NCBI GenBank assembly: GCA_003553005.1
Contig: PUPG01000154.1
Span: 1-9,452 of the forward strand
Length of the DNA stretch: 9,452 nucleotides
Reading direction: 5' to 3'
Source: Bacteroidales bacterium
GTDB taxonomy: Bacteria; Bacteroidota; Bacteroidia; Bacteroidales; UBA7960
Shown: positions 6,722 through 9,452 of the stretch, piece by piece
How the letters are laid out: the number at the start of each line of letters is the position of its first letter
Position numbering within the stretch: position 1 is the first letter of the stretch
Notes under the pieces: generated by a model
Database searches by the model: none
Told to the model about the DNA's origin: nothing
What the model saw: only the letters and a program-made list of their open reading frames with translations
Position numbers and translations under genes: made by a program

Positions 6722-7936
6722 TTGAAAGCTTTACATAATTTAGTTGAAAAGGTTAAGCCTCAGTTCGAAAAAGGAGGGAGGTTTCAAAAGTTTTACCGGA
6801 CTTTTGAAGCTTTTGAAACCTTTTTGTTTGTAAAAGGCGATGTGACCACCCGCGGAAGCCATATACGGGATGCGATGGACATGAAGCGCACCATGTTTCA
6901 TGTGATCATCGCCCTGACGCCGGTGCTGCTATTTGGCATGTGGAACGTGGGTATGCAGCATTTCAAGGCGATGGGTGAAGAAGCCGCCTTTATGGATCAG
7001 TTCCTGTTCGGACTCATCAAAGTGCTGCCGCTGGTTGTGGTCAGTTATGCCTCCGGCCTGATCGTCGAATTTATCTTTGCCACCATACGGGACCATGAGG
7101 TCAATGAGGGCTTCCTGGTTTCCGGAATGCTCATTCCCTTAATCATCCCGGTGACCACACCGCTATGGATGGTTGCCGTGGCCACGGTATTTGCCGTAAT
7201 CATCGGCAAGGAAGTGTTTGGTGGTACGGGGATGAACATCCTGAACCCGGCATTGCTCGCCAGGGCCTTCCTGTTTTTTGCCTACCCGGCTTACCTGTCG
7301 GGCGAGGAAAATCCGGCAGGCAACTTTGTTTGGACGCAAGCTCCTGCAGATCAGGCAGTGGATGCCTATTCGGGAGCAACCCCACTGGCCGAGGCTGCAA
7401 CCGCATCTGCAGCAGGTGATGTCAGTGCTTCCCAGATGATGGAAAGCATGCCCTCAGCATTTGAAATGTTCATTGGCACCATCCCGGGTTCTGTGGGCGA
7501 AACCTCCACCCTGCTAGTCCTCCTGGGCGCAGTGATCCTCGTGGCCACTGGCGTAGGCAGCCTGCGAATCATGCTGTCGGTTGTGGTGGGAGGTCTCTTT
7601 ACCGGCTTGCTGTTCAATCTCGTGGCCGTGAATCCTTTCATGGAACTGCCGGCCTACTATCACCTCATTATGGGCGGTTTTGCCTTTGGTACGGTATATA
7701 TGGCCACTGATCCGGTATCTGCTTCACAAACCGGTTCGGGCAAATACATCTATGGCTTCCTGATCGGGGTCATCACGGTGCTGATCCGGGTGGTCAACCC
7801 GGCCTATCCTGAGGGCATGATGCTGGCCATTCTGTTCATGAATGTGTTTGCGCCGCTGATCGACCATTATGTCGTAGAAGCCAACATCAAGCGGCGCATG
7901 AAACGACTGAAGCCTGTGGCCGAACAGTCCGCTTAA
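6722..7936 (+). CDS. nqrB: Na+-translocating NADH:quinone oxidoreductase subunit B
   Basis: NqrB is a large membrane subunit of Na+-NQR that carries covalently bound FMN and riboflavin and takes part in the electron and Na+ path. This protein has 404 residues with several hydrophobic helices, for example HVIIALTPVLLFGMW (60-74), the segment around 101-120, and IPVTTPLWMVAVATVFAVII (142-161). DAYSGATPL (214-222) is the ApbE flavinylation motif, and Thr220 is the expected FMN attachment site. GKEVFGGTGMNILNPALLAR (162-181) and the region FAFGTVYMATDPVSA are strongly NqrB-like. The start is a TTG at 6722: an in-frame TAA lies 6 bases upstream (6713-6715), and no in-frame ATG occurs before the conserved AMDMKRTMFH region (about residue 52). 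MKAL at the N-terminus matches relatives as I recall them. The leader is A-rich without a Shine-Dalgarno. nqrC follows after 29 bp. Confidence 0.96.
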   Translation: MKALHNLVEKVKPQFEKGGRFQKFYRTFEAFETFLFVKGDVTTRGSHIRDAMDMKRTMFHVIIALTPVLLFGMWNVGMQHFKAMGEEAAFMDQFLFGLIKVLPLVVVSYASGLIVEFIFATIRDHEVNEGFLVSGMLIPLIIPVTTPLWMVAVATVFAVIIGKEVFGGTGMNILNPALLARAFLFFAYPAYLSGEENPAGNFVWTQAPADQAVDAYSGATPLAEAATASAAGDVSASQMMESMPSAFEMFIGTIPGSVGETSTLLVLLGAVILVATGVGSLRIMLSVVVGGLFTGLLFNLVAVNPFMELPAYYHLIMGGFAFGTVYMATDPVSASQTGSGKYIYGFLIGVITVLIRVVNPAYPEGMMLAILFMNVFAPLIDHYVVEANIKRRMKRLKPVAEQSA

Positions 7937-7965
7937 CAAGTGAAAACAACTTAAATCGCAATACA

Positions 7966-8658
7966 ATGAGCAACCGTTATGTGTTTTTATATGCCTCTGT
8001 CATGGTAATCGTCGTGGCCCTCATCCTTTCGGGGGCTGCCACCTTGCTGAGGCCACTGCAGGAGCGTAACATGCGCATCGAAAAAATGCAAAACATCCTG
8101 TCGACCATCAACATTCCGGCTGACCGGGCGGAGGCAGAAGAGCTGTTCAATCGCTACATCACGGAGACCAAGGTGGTCAACCACGAGGGCGAAGAGATTG
8201 AAGGCGATGCCTTTGAGGTAGATTTGCAGGACGAGAACCGCAAGCCCGTGGAAGAGCGACAGTTGCCCGTATTCATTGCGGATGTGGACGGCGAAAATTA
8301 CTACGTCGTACCTGTTCGTGGTGCGGGCCTCTGGGGGCCCATCTGGGGTTACGTCGGACTGGAATCCGACCTGGTGACCATCGCCGGTGCCAATTTTGAC
8401 CACGCCTCCGAAACCCCCGGCCTGGGTGCTGAAATTGCTGATCGCCCATTTGAAGAGCAGTTCCGGGGCAAGCGAATCTATGATGAAGATGGTGATTTCC
8501 GGCCGGTGACCGTGGTCAAGGGTACCGCACCACCGGATGACCCCCATCGCGTGGATGGGATCAGCGGAGGAACCATCACCTCAAACGGCGTGACCAATAT
8601 GTTGCGTGATGGCCTGGAGGTATACAAGTCGTACTTTGAAAAACTGAAAACGTCATGA
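7966..8658 (+). CDS. nqrC: Na+-translocating NADH:quinone oxidoreductase subunit C
   Basis: NqrC is a membrane-anchored subunit whose soluble domain faces the periplasm and carries a covalent FMN that relays electrons within Na+-NQR. The 230-residue protein has a single N-terminal helix (about 6-26, VFLYASVMVIVVALILSGAA). The family segments GLWGPIWGYVGLE (121-133) and HASETPGLGAEI (146-157) follow. DGISGGTITSNGV (197-209) is the flavinylation site, with Thr203 as the expected FMN-bearing residue by analogy to the ApbE motif. Here the residue before that Thr is Gly instead of the commoner Ala; I recall this variant in other Bacteroidota. The ATG at 7966 is preceded by an A-rich leader without a Shine-Dalgarno. 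The TGA stop overlaps the nqrD start by 4 bp (ATGA, 8655-8658), which implies translational coupling. Confidence 0.96.
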   Translation: MSNRYVFLYASVMVIVVALILSGAATLLRPLQERNMRIEKMQNILSTINIPADRAEAEELFNRYITETKVVNHEGEEIEGDAFEVDLQDENRKPVEERQLPVFIADVDGENYYVVPVRGAGLWGPIWGYVGLESDLVTIAGANFDHASETPGLGAEIADRPFEEQFRGKRIYDEDGDFRPVTVVKGTAPPDDPHRVDGISGGTITSNGVTNMLRDGLEVYKSYFEKLKTS

Positions 8659-9317
8659 GCGAAAACAATAACCAACCACAATCGGAAGCCCTGTTGTCCC
8701 CGAAGAATAAGAAACTGCTGACCACACCGCTTGGGAAGGAGAATCCCATCAGCGTGCAGGTGCTTGGCATCTGTTCGGTGCTTGCGATCACCGTCCAGCT
8801 GCGTACCTCATTGGTGATGGCCGTTTCGGTAGTGGCTGTAATGGGACTTGCCAATGTGATCATCTCCATTCTGAGACATGGCATTCCCCCACGCATCCGG
8901 ATCATCGTGCAGCTTACCGTGATTGCCGCACTGGTCATCCTGGTCGACCAGGTGCTCAAGGCGTTTTTGTATGATGTCAGTCGCCAGCTGAGTGTGTTTG
9001 TGGGGCTGATCATTACCAACTGCATCATCATGGGGCGCCTCGAAGCCTTTGCCCTCAACAACAAAGTATGGCCCTCTTTCCTGGATGGCGTGGGCAATGC
9101 CGCGGGCTATGGGTGGGTGTTGCTCACCGTGGGATTTTTCAGGGAATTGCTTGGGTCCGGTACCCTGATGGGCTACCAGGTGATTCCGCAATTCATGTAT
9201 GATTTGGGATATGAAAACAACGGCTTTATGATTCTTCCGCCAATGGCGCTGATCACAGTGGGTGTCATCATCTGGGTGCACCGCCACCGGGATCGAAGCC
9301 TGGTAGATGTCAGTTAA
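8655..9317 (+). CDS. nqrD: Na+-translocating NADH:quinone oxidoreductase subunit D
   Basis: NqrD is an integral membrane subunit that pairs with NqrE. Together they hold an iron centre, reported as Fe or 2Fe-2S, on conserved cysteines in the membrane. The 220-residue protein has about six predicted helices. The two ligand cysteines appear as expected: Cys40 in VLGICSVLAIT (36-46) and Cys123 in GLIITNCIIMGRLEAFA (117-133). GYGWVLLTVGFFRELLGSG is also typical of the NqrD/RnfE family. The N-terminal 20 or so residues are polar and somewhat longer than in the gammaproteobacterial proteins. RnfE is a homologue, but the nqrA-nqrB-nqrC context settles the identity. The ATG overlaps the nqrC stop by 4 bp and the stop is TAA. 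nqrE follows after 29 bp. Confidence 0.96.
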   Translation: MSENNNQPQSEALLSPKNKKLLTTPLGKENPISVQVLGICSVLAITVQLRTSLVMAVSVVAVMGLANVIISILRHGIPPRIRIIVQLTVIAALVILVDQVLKAFLYDVSRQLSVFVGLIITNCIIMGRLEAFALNNKVWPSFLDGVGNAAGYGWVLLTVGFFRELLGSGTLMGYQVIPQFMYDLGYENNGFMILPPMALITVGVIIWVHRHRDRSLVDVS

Positions 9318-9346
9318 CCGTGTTGAATAATTAAAAAAACAGAACA

Positions 9347-9452
9347 ATGGAAGAATTGGTTAGCATATTTGTCAGATCGATTTTCATAGATAACATGGTC
9401 TTTGCCTACTTCCTGGGCATGTGTTCTTACCTGGCGGTTTCCCGTACGGTGA
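9347..9452 (+). CDS. nqrE: Na+-translocating NADH:quinone oxidoreductase subunit E, 5' part
   Basis: Only the first 35 codons are in the window. They read [20 protein letters not shown] and then [15 protein letters not shown], which follows the NqrE N-terminus closely. Cys26 in FLGMC corresponds to the conserved metal-ligand cysteine that faces NqrD across the membrane. The ATG at 9347 follows an A-rich leader (ATTAAAAAAACAGAACA) without a Shine-Dalgarno. The position right after nqrD in the order A-B-C-D-E makes NqrE rather than RnfA the clear choice. The rest of nqrE and presumably nqrF (FAD and 2Fe-2S, NADH entry) lie downstream. Confidence 0.94.
   Translation, partial: MEELVSIFVRSIFIDNMVFAYFLGMCSYLAVSRTV

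Noticed and set aside
1..9452. tRNA, rRNA, CRISPR, insertion sequence, att site or origin
   Set aside because: I looked for cloverleaf-like sequences, spaced direct repeats, transposase motifs and terminal repeats and saw none. No gap between genes exceeds about 140 bp.

Overview
This 9.45 kb window looks like chromosomal housekeeping DNA from a member of the Bacteroidota. The evidence is threefold. Three promoters fit the Bacteroidota pattern (TTTG near -33, TAnnTTTG near -7). Genes mostly lack Shine-Dalgarno sequences and instead have A-rich leaders. The gene set is typical of the phylum: a DUF5103 secreted protein, a short membrane-anchored DUF7935-like protein, a single-domain heptose kinase and an Na+-NQR operon. 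GC content is moderate and even by eye. I see no mobile element, CRISPR array, RNA gene or phage gene, and I did not find an undescribed system.

Left part, minus strand (1-3077): a class I aspartate-type aminotransferase (2973 to 1780) is transcribed from a good promoter at 3047-3077. It is followed, after a hairpin at 1707-1732, by the heptose-7-phosphate kinase rfaE1/hldE (1666 to 650). Next comes pdxH, pyridoxamine 5'-phosphate oxidase (573 to 1), which is cut by the window edge. These genes cover amino-group metabolism, ADP-heptose synthesis for LPS, and PLP supply.

Middle part, plus strand (3084-3858): a small DUF7935-like protein with one N-terminal membrane helix is followed by an isolated thiS, the thiamine sulfur carrier ending in Gly-Gly. 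Their promoter lies back to back with that of the aminotransferase. thiS converges on the next gene with only 6 bp between the stop codons, and a perfect 8-bp-arm hairpin sits on that junction.

DUF5103 gene, minus strand (5184 to 3865): a secreted protein gene interrupted by one in-frame TAA at 4318-4320. The 150 codons after the stop remain open and keep the family's C-terminal sequence, so this is a recent nonsense mutation, a base-call error or a readthrough site. It is the most notable feature of the window.

Right part, plus strand (5260-9452): nqrA, nqrB, nqrC, nqrD and the start of nqrE encode the sodium-pumping NADH:quinone oxidoreductase. They follow a divergent promoter region shared with the DUF5103 gene. 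Covalent FMN sites in NqrB (Thr220) and NqrC (Thr203) and the metal-binding cysteines in NqrD (40, 123) and NqrE (26) are present. The rest of nqrE and presumably nqrF lie beyond the window.
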